Source: Cyrtodaria siliqua
Lineage: Eukaryota > Mollusca > Bivalvia > Adapedonta > Hiatellidae
Length of the DNA: 64,000 bases
Direction: 5' to 3'
Assembly (NCBI GenBank): GCA_037043455.1
Contig: JAWPHD010004481.1
Span: 26,001-90,000 of the forward strand
The first letter of the stretch is position 1. Every line of letters starts with the position of its first letter. The position numbers and the translations under genes are program-made. Below the pieces are notes generated by a model. That model was not told where the DNA came from. It saw only the letters and a program-made list of their open reading frames with translations, and made no database searches. Positions 1 through 12,299 of this stretch are shown here, piece after piece.

Positions 1-1130
1 GAGTGGTTGTTGGGTGATAAGACGTTTCAGAACATTGGCGTTCTGCTCGACACTAATCATAGGTACCGGTAGAACATTGTTATGTAAATATTTAAACACG
101 CATTTGTGAGTACATGCCACATGTAATTGTTTTGTAGATTAGCTGACAATTTATATTTCCATCGCAAGCAGATTGTACGGCATTTAAATTATGGTTCGTA
201 TTATTATACTTAAAATGGTTGACTACAGAAAATGCACATAACAACTTACAAAATGCAACATACAATTTAGAAAAATGCACATAACAACTTACGAAATGCA
301 ACAGACAATTTAGAAAAATGCACATGACAACTTACGAAATGCAACTGATAGTTTAGAAAAATGCACATAACAACTTAAGAAATGCAACAGACAATTTAGA
401 AAATGCACATAACAACTTACGAAATGCAACAGACAATTTAGAAAATGCACATAACAACCCAGAAAACGCACAAGACGACTTCCAAAGGGTACTGCACAAA
501 ATACAAAAGGCCAACAGAAGGCAGCCGATGCTTTCCATAGTATTAAATGTAAAACCAATTTCCTTTCCTTTTAACTTATATATAATATATATATTGTTTA
601 TTGTTATATATATACATATATATATATTGTTTATTGTTTTAAGTCAAATATGGCCCATGAACATGTTTACATACTATATACAAATAAATGTTGTTATATG
701 GCATTTTGTTAGTAATGTTCTTAGGTACATGTACTTAGAATAATAAAGCTTTGCAATACCATAGAAACATTCGGTACTATTACGAGAATAATGAAACAAA
801 AGATAAACGTATGTGTTAGCAAGTTTACGATACGTTGAAATTAATTTTAACCGTAAAATGTAACCGAATTTTAAAGGTTATCCATTTGGGAGAGATTTTG
901 TTCTTTATTTGTTATATTTTCAATTAAAAGCATAATCGTTATCTTAAAGTGTTAACAACAATATAAACATTAAACAAATACTACTATCTGTATTTCATGG
1001 AATAGAAGCAACACAGCAACATTTCCACACGGAGAGATATACCACACATGTTAAGTATTAAAATACAATACATATACAAAGACTTTTTTGAACCACACAA
1101 GGGATATATTTGTATTTATATATTATAAAT
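1..1130 (+). repeat. Segmental duplication copy C: TLR 3' flank
   Basis: This stretch matches 56,881-57,960 nearly base for base, the match starting at the first base of the window (shared start GAGTGGTTGTTGGGTGATAA). In copy B this sequence begins about 496 bases after the TLR stop codon. No gene is visible in it. Compared with copy B it lacks a roughly 135-bp insert (57,033-57,170) and has an expanded 42-bp repeat. By inference another TLR paralogue lies just left of the window. Confidence 0.85.
228..465. repeat. 42-bp minisatellite, about six units
   Basis: A unit containing AATGCACATAACAACTTA and AAATGCAACAGACAATTTAG repeats roughly every 42 bp. Copies A (5,158-5,245) and B (57,255-57,330) of the duplication hold only about two units, so the array expanded in copy C. 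The unit length is a multiple of three, which makes open reading frames on the minus strand that are not genes. Confidence 0.85.
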
Positions 1131-3090
1131 TTTTGTTTTTGTTATTATTTTTGAATTTCAGCTTGAAATAAATTTAAACGTGTTCAGTATTTGTTCAAAA
1201 TAGTTCTAATATCAAAAGCCTTAGATACATATAATTATAATTTCATCGCTTCGATTTTGTTTTTGCTATTTAATAATTTAACTAACTTCATGTAGTTTTT
1301 TTTACAATAGTATTGTTTTATGTATGATTTTCTTAATTCTGTATAATTTTAGCAATCGATAACGAAATGATACCCGTCTTCGAAGCACTGGCATTGTCTG
1401 CATGCCCTTTCATGAAAAACCACACTTATAGGCTTTCTCCAACGTCCGCACTCTATTTCCTATTGTGAGTAGAGAGTCTAAGTCTCGGAAAAGCATAGCG
1501 TAATTTGGAGTTATTTAAAATATCAAGATATGGGGTTTGTATTTAAAAACTGCAATTGTCCTATGAAATAACGCTGTAGTAGAACCGTTTAATTGGGTAT
1601 TTCAAATTTGAACAAATACATCCCCGAGACATTGTTTGAAAACAGTGAGAAACAAGTCCCTATCACCAACTCCGTGAGCTAGCCATACTTCATAATAACC
1701 CAGTGCCGATCTTTGGAGATCGCCGAGCCCGATACTTATATTTAAAATGTCGTGCTCGGCCGTTTCCAAAGGTCCATTATTATACTCTTTTTTGATAACA
1801 AATGTCTAATTTACGAGACCCAGTTATTTATTTTTTTTATTTGCCTTTCATCATCCTTTCTTAACATATTATAAACTATTTTTGTGTATTTCTTATCGCT
1901 AGTTGCACATAATTTTAACCAGTATTTTGTAATTATAGACTACCTTTTGTTTTTGTAACTCAGTCTTCCAGTTTCACCGTATATAAAGCTATTTTGTGTA
2001 TTTCATTTAAACCCCAATAAACGTTTACAAAAACCTTAATGTGTCCTTTCCACTTGTTTACCTTTATTAAATTCCCATACCTCGGTCGAGTAATTTAATA
2101 TAGGTGAGATTAGTTTATCGAATAAATCAAATGTATGATTTGGAGATAATTCGATAAATTTGTTTAAATATCTATTTAACTGGAATATAGCTTTTAATGA
2201 TTGTCCGGCCAACATTTTGTCCGTTTCATTGAAAGTCCCACCTAAAGTGAACACAATACCGAGGTATTTAAAACTGCTTACAATTTCGATGGTAATAAAA
2301 TTTAAGATTATCTGGTAACCTTCCTCTTTTTCTAAATATCATGATCTTTGTCTTTGCTGTATTAACAGTTCACAATATTTTTCTAAAACTGACAATGACT
2401 TCTGCAAAGCTTCCGCTGACTTTGCAAATAAAATAATATCGTCCGCGTATAATAATAAACATAAATTAATCATATCCACATCCACCCCGTCAACTCATTT
2501 AAATGTTATTTTTTCTTCTTAAAAAAGGTGACAAACACTCCCCTTGATGCACCCCGAGAAAACACGTGAAATCCTCGCTTAACGTGTTTATATATTTGAC
2601 CTTTGACTTTACACTGTAATACATAGATTTGATGACATCTAAAATTCCCCCCTCACCCCATACTTTATTAATTTATACCATAAAACATCTCTCGCTACAA
2701 AATCAAAAGCTTTCTTAGAATCCACAAAAGCGAAAAATAACTTGCCTGATTGGTTTTAAGTATGTGACATCAAACCGCTTAGAACAAATATAATATCAAC
2801 TGTGCTCATACCTTTACGAAAACCGGCTTGTGCCTCAATGTAAACATGGTATTTTGCTGTTCATGGTATTTTTAGACAATAATTTACCCAAAGTACTTAG
2901 TAACGTAATCCCCCTATACTTGCTTGGTTCGCCGGGGTCACGACCTTTGAATATCGGCAACGCATCCGAACCATATTTAAAGAACTCATTTAACAGTAAA
3001 GCCAGGGCTACCATAATAAAATTAAGAAAAAGCCTGAAATTTTTGGAAATGCTGAATTTGAGCGCGCGAAACGAAAAGTTCAAAGTTCAC
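1130..3090 (-). pseudogene. Non-LTR retrotransposon (LINE), decayed, antisense
   Basis: The minus strand holds pieces of one LINE ORF2-type polyprotein in several frames. At about 2,427-2,450 the RT catalytic motif reads YADDI. At 2,835-3,083 lies the RT N-terminal signature YRGITLLSTLGKLLS. At 2,036-2,254 is the post-RT region, and 1,200-1,690 holds C-terminal sequence also seen at 58,051-58,583. There is no endonuclease domain, so the copy is 5'-truncated, and frameshifts and stops make it inactive. A related family member sits at 50,075-52,432. Clade assignment (CR1/Jockey-like) is uncertain. Copy C carries an extra insert of about 85 bp near 1,700-1,790 that copy B lacks. Confidence 0.8.
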
Positions 3091-3521
3091 AATTTTCAAA
3101 AGCGATTGACAACAAAGAAAATTACAATATGTATACAACATATTACATTCTGTTGTATCTTATTCATACTTTTCCATACCCAGATGTTGAGATTTCACCT
3201 TATTTTCAGTAGGTCATACAATTTGTGTTACTCGGTTTTTATCGTTAGGTTCAACTCCCTGGGTTCAATAGTGAAGTAAAAATCTTTCTCAGGGTAAATA
3301 GATACCAATATTTAAGATTAAATTTTCAAACGGATACATACATCATATTAATATTCATATACATGTTCATGCAGGATTTTAAAAGAATCACACATAAATA
3401 CTTTTAAGTTTTACAGTAAAATTGGTTAAACGTCTAGGATAAAGACCTCGTCTATCACCTACCAAAAAAAGTCAGTCTACTTAGATGATGCTTAGCAAAA
3501 TTATGAATAAATAGAGGATAT
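3090..3521. other. Non-coding, no recognisable feature
   Basis: AT-rich sequence between the LINE and the foldback element. An open frame on the plus strand (2,830-3,279) merely runs antisense through the LINE RT and out of it. I see no gene here. Confidence 0.5.
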
Positions 3522-3693
3522 TTGTTGTTTTGGAGTGAATAACATATTTTATTTCATCTCAAAGTGAGAAAACTTTATATTTTCACGAATACAAGCATGA
3601 GTGAAAATATAAAAGTTTTCTAGCATTCGTGAAAATATAAAGTTTTCTCACTTTGAGATGAAATAAAATATGTTATTCACTCCAAAACAACAA
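3522..3693. mobile_element. Foldback (hairpin) MITE with perfect 69-bp arms
   Basis: Bases 3,522-3,590 and 3,625-3,693 are exact reverse complements over 69 bp, separated by a 34-bp spacer that itself repeats part of the arm (GTGAAAATATAAAAGTTTTC). The outer end reads TTGTTGTTTTGGAGTGAATA. Perfect identity suggests a young insertion or strong gene conversion. No coding capacity. The superfamily is not determined. Confidence 0.9.
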
Positions 3694-3990
3694 ATTTTCT
3701 TTTTATTTTATGATTTTACATACATATTTTAGGGAAAATATGGTAGTACAACTAAAGTAGTCCCGGCAGCTACTCTATATTCCACAGTGTGGAATAACAC
3801 TTTTATTTCACTGATAAAATACAGTATTTCATTGCATATCATAAATAAATTGTTTTATCGGAAAGAATTTTAAAGCTTAATACTTGGATACACATTTAAT
3901 CTGTCAGGATTTTGTTATTTAACAACATATTCATGCAAATAAAATTTCAACACCATATACAGACTGATTATTTCATGCTTTCAAAGAACC
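3694..3990. other. Non-coding spacer
   Basis: AT-rich, with no ORF or repeat that I can support. Confidence 0.4.
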
Positions 3991-3996
3991 ATTATT

Positions 3997-4146
3997 AAGG
4001 GGCTAATGTCCTATGTTGAAGGGGGTTTTGTCCGCATGTGCAATATCAAGAAGGGGCTTTTGTCCGCCTAAGCAAAATCATGAAGGGGATAATGTCCTAG
4101 GGTGAAGGGGCTATTGTCCGCATGAGCACTACCGTTATATTTTGTC
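3997..4146. repeat. Short tandem repeat, alternating two unit types
   Basis: Five units begin with AAGGGG at about 3,997, 4,019, 4,052, 4,084 and 4,106. Short units end in ATGTCCTA plus a short tail (about 22 bp), long ones contain TTGTCCGC followed by about 15 more bases (32-40 bp). The order is short, long, long, short, long. Confidence 0.75.
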
Positions 4147-4390
4147 CGGTCATAATAGGTCGATCTTGCGTAATAAAGATTAACATGTATTATCTTATTT
4201 TCTATACGTGTATATAACAAATGAATATACTGAATATTCATAGTATCTTGTAATTTAATTGTTGAATCCTGGTAGTTGTGCATTTTAAATGTGTTAAACT
4301 ACAAACCTAATGACTTTATTCACAGATTAGTGTGTTTGTGCATTATTTTTATAAGTATGTATGTGCATTATTTTTATGCCTATGTGTTTT

Positions 4391-4446
4391 AATGATACAT
4401 TTTGGTCAAATTTAGCTGATGCTGCGATAAGCAGTAAGTGTTCTTG
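4391..4446 (+). pseudogene. 3' end of a Toll-like receptor gene (remnant)
   Basis: Bases from 4,391 match 56,340-56,385, the last 15 or so codons of the intact TLR, including the conserved box-3 region TFWSNLADA. Nothing upstream matches, so the rest of the gene is gone. The stop codon TAG of the intact copy is AAG here, so the frame reads through for a few codons. It marks the left breakpoint of duplication copy A. Confidence 0.85.
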
Positions 4447-5330
4447 ATTAATCACGTGACACTATTGTTAACATCAAATGACATTTATAGGAATCTGGGT
4501 GTACTCATTGTAACTTTAAACTTTGTTCAAAAGATGTTTGATTCAATATCCGCTATAGAAACATGTAGATGGACTAATATCAGGGTCTGTTTCAATTTGA
4601 TACATATCCCAGGGCCTCCCCGATGACATAAATAGCTGGGTACCCACACCCATAAGTCCACGGTACAAAACTTACCGCCGTTTCCATGTTCTACGCGTCT
4701 TAAAGGTGTGACGTGATGCCCCAGTATGGCATTAATAAATATGTGCCCACGTATCGGCTACCAAGAGAGGAGTGTTTCGTCTATGTGCTTCCGTAATTTA
4801 TGAGAGAGAGAGAGGCGTAGTGAGTGGTTCATCGTGGAATCGACATTGTCTCTGATTGATTAATAATACTAAGCTGTATTTAGGTGGAGAAGGTATTCAG
4901 TTTTTCAGTTGTCAGGTAATGGGGGTTGTCGTGTGATATCAGACGTTTCAGAACATTGACGTTCTTCTCTACAATAATCTTAGGTACCGGTAGAACTTTG
5001 TTATGTAAATATTTAACAACGCATTTGTGCGTACATTATATTTGCAATTGTTTTGTAGATTAGCTGACAATTTAAATTTACATTTCCATCGCAAGTAGAT
5101 TGTACGGCGTTTAAATTATGGTTTGTATTATTATACATACAGTGGTTGACTATAGACATGCACATACCAACTTATGAAATGTACCAGACAATTTAGAAAA
5201 TGCACATAACAACTTAGAAAACGCACAAGACCACTTACAAAGCGTACTGCACAAAATGCAAAAGGCCATTAAATGTAAAATCCACTTCCTCTCCTTTTAA
5301 CTTATATTTAATACATGAGAAGTTTTACCT
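4391..5330 (+). repeat. Segmental duplication copy A: TLR 3' flank
   Basis: Collinear with 56,340-57,420: the TLR tail, a short GA run at 4,801-4,812, the GATATCAGACGTTTCAGAAC region, and the 42-bp unit sequence at 5,158-5,245. Copy B has a much longer GA run. No gene apart from the TLR remnant. Copy A does not contain the LINE present in copies B and C. Confidence 0.85.
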
Positions 5331-6150
5331 TAAAGGTAATATAGGCTTATGACCAAACAATCTGGTGCCCTTTTTATGAAACATTATTGCTACAATTTTG
5401 ATTGTACGTCAAATTACTAAATGTATTGCTATATTTCAAGTCAAACAAATAAAAATATTTTCTTTAAACTAACACATATATTGTTTATGCGATATGTCCG
5501 CCCTTTATAACGAGGAACAGGGTGGAAGGTAATTTGTCACTATCGATAAGAAATATAGTAGGTTATTTCATAAAACAAGACCCTGTATTATTGAGAAAAT
5601 TGGAAAAGGGTGAAAGAATTATCAAAATCGGATGATAAACACAGAAGTTATGACCATTTGCAGGTTGTTCTAAACAACAGTAAGAATGTTCACTCTGAGG
5701 GTATTATTATCGTCCGAAAGGTGAACATTTTTACTATCACCCTCTCATGAATGTGATATTTATTTTATTATATCGAAATCCCCTCGGGTCAAAATAAGGT
5801 TCATTTTCAATAAGATTTCACTTTTTCAGAAAGTTGCTATGAAAGTTATATCGTTGGATTGGAAATAACGCAATTAAGAAAATCCCTGGTAGTTATTGGC
5901 ATCGGTGAAGTAATTTTGAAGTTATGATGAGTTAACAATAGCAATTTCACCATACTGAACCGATGACCACCAAAACAGTAGGCACACCAACGCGCATCCA
6001 AGCTGCGCATGTCATTATATTTACTATCACCCTGCGATTTACTATCACCCTGTACTATCACTCTCGCGTCTAATACTAAGAAATTACAAATAAATTGTCT
6101 ATGGCGATTTAGCATGATGGGCATTTTATGTAAGGTATAATAATACAATT
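5330..6150. other. Non-coding, probably dispersed repeat
   Basis: This stretch separates the duplication flank from the minisatellite. The phrase TACTATCACCCT recurs at about 5,730, 6,028 and 6,040, and a minus-strand open frame (5,846-6,148) shows no domain I recognise. It reads as an unclassified dispersed repeat rather than a gene. Confidence 0.4.
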
Positions 6151-6159
6151 TAAACGTTA

Positions 6160-9100
6160 AAGGTGAAAACTACACTTAATGTAACACTCAACTCGTCCGT
6201 TAGAAGTAACTACACTAACGTTAAAAGTAACAACTTCCGTTAAAAGTAACAACACTAATCTTTAAGGTAACAACATTAACGTTAAAGATAACGACACTAA
6301 CGTTTAAGGTAACACCACTAACGTTTAACAACACTAACGTTTAAGGCAACAACACTAACGTTAAAGGTAACAATACTAACGTTCAAGGTAACAACACTAA
6401 CGTTCACTGTAACAACATTAACGTTTAAGGTAACAACACTAACGTTTACGGTAACAATATTACGTTCAAGGTAACAACACTAACGTTTAAGGAAACAACA
6501 CTAACGTTTAAGACAACAATACTAACGTTCAAGGTAACAACACTAACGTTTAAGGTAACAGGTAACAACATTAACGTTTAAGGTAACAACTCTGACGTTC
6601 GATGTAACAACACTGACGTTCAAGGCAACAACACTAACGTTTACGGTAAAAACACTAACGTTTAAGGTAACCAAACCAACGTTGAAGGTAACAACACTAA
6701 CCTTTAAAGTAACAACACTAACGTTAAATGTAACAACACTAACGTTTAATTTAACAACACCCAAGTTCCAGGTAACAACACTAACGTTCAAGACATCTCG
6801 TCCGTTAAAAGTAACTACACTAACGTTAAAATTAACAACTTTCCTTAAAAGTAACAACACTAACTTTAAGGTATCAACACTGACGTTAAAAGTAATAACA
6901 CTAACGTTTAAGGACACTAACGTTTAAGGTAACAACACTAACGTTTAAGGTAACAACACTAACGTTTACGGTTACAACAATAACGTTTAAGGTAACAACA
7001 CTAACGTTTACGGTAACAACACTAACGTTCAATGTAACAGCACTGACGTTTAAGGTAAAAACATTAACGTTTACGGTAACAAAACTAACGTTTAAGGTAA
7101 CAATAATATCGTTAAAGGTAACAGCACTAACGTTTAAGGTAACACCACTAACGTTTAACAACACTAACGTTTAAGGCAACAACACTTACGTTAAAGGTAA
7201 CAATACTAACGTTCAAGGTAACAACACTAACGTTCACTGTAACACCATTAACGTTTAAGGTAACAACACTAACGTTTAAGGTTACAACATTACGTTCAAG
7301 GTAACAACACTAACGTTTAGGGAAACAACACTAACGTTTAAGACAACAATACTAACGTTCAATGTTACAACACTAACGTTTAAGGTAACAGGTAACAACA
7401 TTAACGTTTAAGGTAACAACTCTGACGTTCAGTGGAACAACACTGACGTTTAAGACAACAACACTAACGTTTACGGTAAAAACACGAACGTTTAAGGTAA
7501 CAAAACCAACGTTGAAGGTAACAACACTAACCTTTAAAGTAACAACACTAACGTTAAATGTAACAACACTAATGTTTAATTTAACAACACCCAAGTTCCA
7601 GGTAACAACACTAACGTTCACGACATCTCGTCCGTTAAAAGTAACTACACTAACGTTAAAAGTAACAACTTTCGTTAAAAGTAACAACACTAACTTTAAG
7701 GTATCAACACTAACGTTAAAAGTAATAACACTATCGTTTCAGGACACTAACGTTTAAGGTAACAACACTAACGTTTAAGGTAACAACACTAACGTTTACG
7801 GTTACAACAATAACGTTTAAGGTAACAAGACTAACGTTTACGGTAACAACACTAACGTTCAATGTAACAGCACTGACGTTTAAGGTAACAACATTAACGT
7901 TTACGGTAACAAAACTATCGTTTAAGGTAACAATACTATCGTTAAAGGTAACATCACTAACGTTTAAGGCAACAACACTAACGTTTAACAACACTAACGT
8001 TTAAGGCAACAACACTAACGTTAAAGGTAACAAAACTAACGTTTAAGGTAACAATACTATCGTTAAAGGTAACAGCATTAACGTTTAAGGCAACAACACT
8101 AACGTTCAATGCAACAATATTAACGTCTAAGGCAACAACACTAACGTTAAAAGTAACAAAACTAACGTTTAAGGTAACAATACTATCGTTAAAGGTAACA
8201 GCACTGACGTTTAAGGCAACAACACTAACGTTTACGGTAACAAAACTAACGTTTAAGGTAACAATACTATCGTTAAAGGTAACAGCACTAACGTTTAAGG
8301 CAACAACACTAACGTTCAATGCAACGACATTAACGTTTAAGGTAACAAAACTTACGTTAAAGGTTACAAATCTAATGTTTAAGGTAACAACACTGACGTT
8401 AAAGATAACGACACTAATGTTCAAGGTAACGACACTAACGTTAAAGGTAACAACACTTACGTTTAAGGTAACAACACTGACGTTAAGGTAACAACACTAA
8501 CGTTTAAGGTAATACCACGAACTTTAAAGATAACAACACCTAATGTTAAAGATAACACCACTAACGTTTAAGGCAGAACACTTACGTTAAAGGTAACAAT
8601 ACTAACGTTCAAGTTAACAACACTAACATTCAAGGTAACAACACTAACGTTTAAGGTAACAACACTAACGTTTAAGGTAGCAACACTAATGTTCAAGGTA
8701 ACAACACTAACATTCAACATAACAGCACTAAAGTTTAAGGTAACAGCACTAACGTTTAAATTAACAACAATACCGTTTCAGGTAACAATACTAACGTTTA
8801 AGGTAACAACACTAACCTTCAAGGTAACACCACTAACCTTCAAGGTATTAATACTAACGTTTACGGTGACAACACTAACAAAGGTACCATCACTAATGTT
8901 TAAGGCAACAACACTAACGTTTAAGGTAGCAACACTACCGTTAAAGGTAACAACACTTATGTTTAAGGTAAACACACTAACGTTTAATGTAACAACACTA
9001 ACTTTAAAGGTAACCACACTAACGTTTACGGTAACAACACTAATGTTAAATGTAACAACACTTATGTTGAAGGTAACAACACTAAACACATGTTTAAGGT

Positions 9101-9345
9101 AACAATACTGTCATTTAAGGTAACAACACTAACGTTAAATATAACAACACTAACGTTTAAGATAACAACACTAATGTTAAACGTAACAACACTTATGTTT
9201 TAGGTAACAACACTAAACACATGTTTAAGGTAACAACGCTGTCGTTTAAGGTAACACCACTAACGTTTAAGGGAACACCACTAACTTTTAAGGTAACAAC
9301 ACTAACGTTTAAGGTAACAACACTGACGTGAAGGTAAAACTCTTA
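6160..9345. repeat. 21-bp minisatellite array (copy A)
   Basis: About 150 degenerate units of a 21-mer close to AAGGTAACAACACTAACGTTT fill this 3.2-kb span. The unit is seven codons long and stop-poor on both strands, so long spurious ORFs with VTTLTFK-like or NVSVVTL-like repeats appear in several frames. A higher-order repeat is visible: the variant block starting ACATCTCGTCCGTTAAAAGT recurs at 6,793 and 7,623, an offset of exactly 830 bp, with a related start at 6,190. The same family forms 58,972-62,125 in copy B. Confidence 0.95.
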
Positions 9346-9480
9346 ACGTTACAACTTTAACTAATAAATAGGTGTAGATGTTGAAAACTACCTATAGTAT
9401 AATCAGGTAACAATAAACAATCAGGTAACAATAAACGTTCTTACCTTTAACATTTGAGTTGTCTTTCCTGACCTTATGAT

Positions 9481-9678
9481 GTGATTATAATTACCGGTGT
9501 TAGCTTAACGCTGTTGCAATCGTGACAACCGTTTACAAAACAGTACGCGGAAACCATTTTTTTTATCTGTATTTGTATTCCATAATTACCGATTAATTAC
9601 ATGATTATTATTACCGGTGTTAGCTTAACGCTGTTGCAACCGTGACAACCGCTGACAAAACAGTACGAGGAAACTATA
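9481..9678 (+). repeat. 120-bp direct tandem duplication
   Basis: The sequence around TTACCGGTGTTAGCTTAACG at 9,491 recurs at 9,611, exactly 120 bp later, with a few substitutions. Copy B has it only once (62,264), so the doubling is specific to copy A. Confidence 0.85.
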
Positions 9679-9797
9679 TGTTTTATTACGTTCGTTTCCT
9701 TTACCACAGGGAAGTTTGTTAATCTTGTTTCGGTGATAACGTATTTTAATGTTTATATTTTATCAATTTCAATTTCTCCGTTTGTTTAACTTAGTTC

Positions 9798-9912
9798 TAC
9801 GGTAAGGTGTTTTACGATAAGATGTTTTTACGGTAAGAACTTTTTTACGGTAAGATATGGCTATGATAAGATGGTTTTACGGTAATATCTTTTTACGGTA
9901 AAATATTTTTAG
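9798..9912 (+). repeat. Short tandem repeat, TTTTACGGTAAGA type
   Basis: Roughly seven degenerate copies of a 13-16-bp unit containing ACGGTAAGA or ACGATAAGA. The same repeat is at 62,722-62,836 in copy B. Confidence 0.8.
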
Positions 9913-10188
9913 ATGTTCATAAAAGAACTCCGTGCACAGTCCTGTATTTAAGCGCTCCGTTATTTGTCAGGAACTGAGAGAGATATTTTATGAATAACAG
10001 TCCATTACTTTGTTTAGTCCAGAGCTGCAAATACATGTGCTTGCACGGGATTATAAAAGAAATAAAAGTACTGAAAGTACTGAATGAATGCCGTTATGAG
10101 GAAATTCGAAGCTTTCTCATAACCCAAAAAATGAAGTGGAGTTATATTATATGGCATTTAGCATGTCGAAAATTAGGAAAATGTAATA

Positions 10189-10436
10189 GATAGAGTCTGG
10201 ACTCAGCGAGTTGGCTTATTTAAACACCGAGATGGGCGTAGCCTACGAGCTGAGACAGACTCGATCTTTTTTGTAGCATGGTGTACTTAGCAACACTGTG
10301 ACGTCATAGTGACCGTACTCTGAATTCCAATATCTGGTAGATAAAGTACGGTATAGCCACGCCCCTTTAGCTTTCCTAAATTAAACGATTTAATGCTCTG
10401 CATTCATCAAAGGAAATGTCACCGACCATGCTACAA
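10189..10436. mobile_element. MITE with hairpin arm (copy A)
   Basis: The MITE core runs 10,269-10,436 (168 bp) with terminal inverted repeats TTTTGTAGCATGGT and ACCATGCTACAA. Left of it, 10,189-10,268 is one arm and a shortened partner arm of the palindrome seen whole at 62,503-62,602. Homologous MITEs lie at 62,334-62,502 (inverted) and 63,132-63,299. No transposase is encoded. Confidence 0.8.
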
Positions 10437-11029
10437 TTCTCTTGACAGTATATATGTTATGCAAGACATATGTTCCTATATATCACGACACCCACATGCA
10501 AATTACTCTCACCGCATTTACTCGCTTTTAATTTCCTCATAACCACAGTCCTTCAGTACTTTTATTATTTTCATTTTACCATATTTAGATATGGTGACTT
10601 GGATAATCTCTTTGTCAGGAAAGCAAAGGACACGATATAATGAATATGACATGTTTCTGTTTAATTAGGTTATTAGACGTGGTATCCCATTTATTTTAGA
10701 ATGGCTGATTGTGGAATCTTATCACAGGAGATAAAATATTTAACAACACTAAGGGTTAATTACTTAATTATAATTTCAAGATAACACATATAGAATCAAC
10801 TATATGGAGATATATGGCCGCAACTAAAATTAACATCTCCTAGGTTGCTCGTTACCGAGCCCATAGCAAGATGATTGAGCTTCATTAAATAAAAGTCCGT
10901 GCAATCGAGAAAAAGACCAACCTTTTATTACTTTGCCATTTATTCAAAACAACACATTTTATATACGATTTGTAGAGTAAGTAGGTACGCAGGTAAAACA
11001 CGCCCCCTATCCACCAACTACACCACTGT

Positions 11030-11160
11030 TACATTTACACATACAACCCATCTGGTTTTGATGAGTTAGGGGGTTCGCAGATAATGCACACGTTGGGTGA
11101 CTAGCAAAACCCTATTCACCAACACACCCACCGTTACATTTACACATACTAACAATTGTT
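11030..11160 (+). repeat. Imperfect duplication around GTTACATTTACACATAC
   Basis: The phrase GTTACATTTACACATAC occurs at about 11,030 and 11,132 with similar flanks (CACC...CACC), an imperfect duplication of about 102 bp. Confidence 0.6.
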
Positions 11161-11870
11161 GTATTCACCAGTAAATTCTAAAGATACAAATGGACAAGTC
11201 TTCTCACTAGGTATAAGGAAGCTGTCCATAGCTGAGAGGACTCCGAAATATTACACGCTCGACCATCGATTGCACGAACTTCATAGAATTTCCGCCACCA
11301 AATTACAAGCAACCATAATTCTAAGACGTCTAATTTTGCTTAGAAATTTTTCCCGAATTCTATGTCAGACTCTATCTGATTGGAGCATCGTCGCTCAAGA
11401 AAAGTTGCATTGCATGCGAAAAACAGTCAATCAAGATATGGTCACCTTGATCCGTTAAATGAACACCCTTAGGCAGGTAAAGCTCGGGAGAGTAGTATAG
11501 ATACTGGGATACCAGCGTTTTTTTCCCTCGCGACGGACTAACAGTAAGCAGTTACAAAGCTGTCTTTAGTTACCCAGTAGCAAAGCCAACGGCGATGATA
11601 TACTTGCTACCAAACCCTCACAACTTGATAAACTTTCTGATTGCCTCCTCTTTGGAAAAAAACTTTACCAGTACCTCCACTATCTATACTTCTCACCAAT
11701 GTTGTTTATTATTTCCCTCATACAATTCAACTAATAACATTTACAAATCATTAAGCAAAGTCAGACGGAACCGAATGCACTTATTAATAAAAAAACACAA
11801 AAAATGCATTACATATAATAAAGTATTTATTTACAGTATTATTATTAAATATACATTAACTGCGTAGTCT
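11160..11870. other. Non-coding, no supported gene
   Basis: Two plus-strand open frames (11,156-11,458 and 11,595-11,867) show no domain or family pattern that I recognise. I treat the region as non-genic. Confidence 0.4.
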
Positions 11871-11879
11871 GACAATAAC

Positions 11880-12090
11880 GTGGAAGTCAATATTTTTAAT
11901 AATAAACGTAAACGTTTAAAAATAGAACATAAAAACCCAAAACATTCTTAAAATAACAATTGTGAAAGTCAACATTTTTAATAATATAAACGTTTAAAAA
12001 CTCGAAAAATCCAAAAACATTGTGGAAACCGAACATTTCTATAAATAAACGTTTATAATATAAACGTTTAAAAATAGAACATATGGTTCG
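11880..12090. repeat. AT-rich tandem repeat, about 60-65-bp units
   Basis: Three to four imperfect units share AATAAACGTTTA or TATAAACGTTTAAAAA followed by CATAAAAACCCAAAACATT-like sequence. The array abuts the 3' end of the possible exon that follows on the minus strand. Confidence 0.65.
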
Positions 12091-12293
12091 ATAATTGCGT
12101 CTTTATGGCGCGCATTGTCTCGCTTCTAGTTCGATACAAAGCCGGCCGCTTGACAGCAAGTTTTGTTACTTTGTCGCGATACTGCTCGTTAACAGTTTGT
12201 AACCATTTTGAGCACGTAACATCATTGTGTGCCTTCAAATGTTCCGTCGAAACTATAATATCAGCACAAAATCCCGAGAGCACGGTATTGTTC
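12068..12293 (-). CDS. Possible 3'-terminal exon of unknown gene
   Basis: On the minus strand an open frame of about 75 codons ends in TAA at 12,068. It is preceded by a good splice acceptor: TATATTTTCAG then GAACAATACC near 12,294. The peptide is soluble and basic near its end (KLAVKRPALYRTRSETMRA), with no domain I recognise. No partner exon could be found, and its end runs into the AT-rich tandem repeat. It could equally be chance. Confidence 0.3.
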
Positions 12294-12299
12294 CTGAAA

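Larger units (their letters stand above)
9345..11060 (+). repeat. Segmental duplication copy A: post-array block
   Basis: Collinear with 62,125-63,845. Contents in order: a 120-bp tandem duplication, a TTTTACGGTAAGA tandem repeat, the sequence around GAACTGAGAGAGATATTTTA, a hairpin arm plus MITE, and a tail up to the shared CTACACCACTGTTACA. Copy B has an additional inverted MITE. No coding sequence is supported. Confidence 0.8.

Noticed and set aside
92..558. ORFs in the 42-bp repeat of copy C
   Set aside because: They are produced by a stop-free 42-bp repeat and lack counterparts in copies A and B.
5846..6148. 100-codon minus-strand ORF in copy A
   Set aside because: No domain, and it overlaps a repeated TACTATCACCCT phrase, so it is likely a chance frame in a dispersed repeat.
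6160..9345. CRISPR-like array
   Set aside because: There are no unique spacers; the array is a continuous degenerate tandem repeat in a eukaryotic genome.
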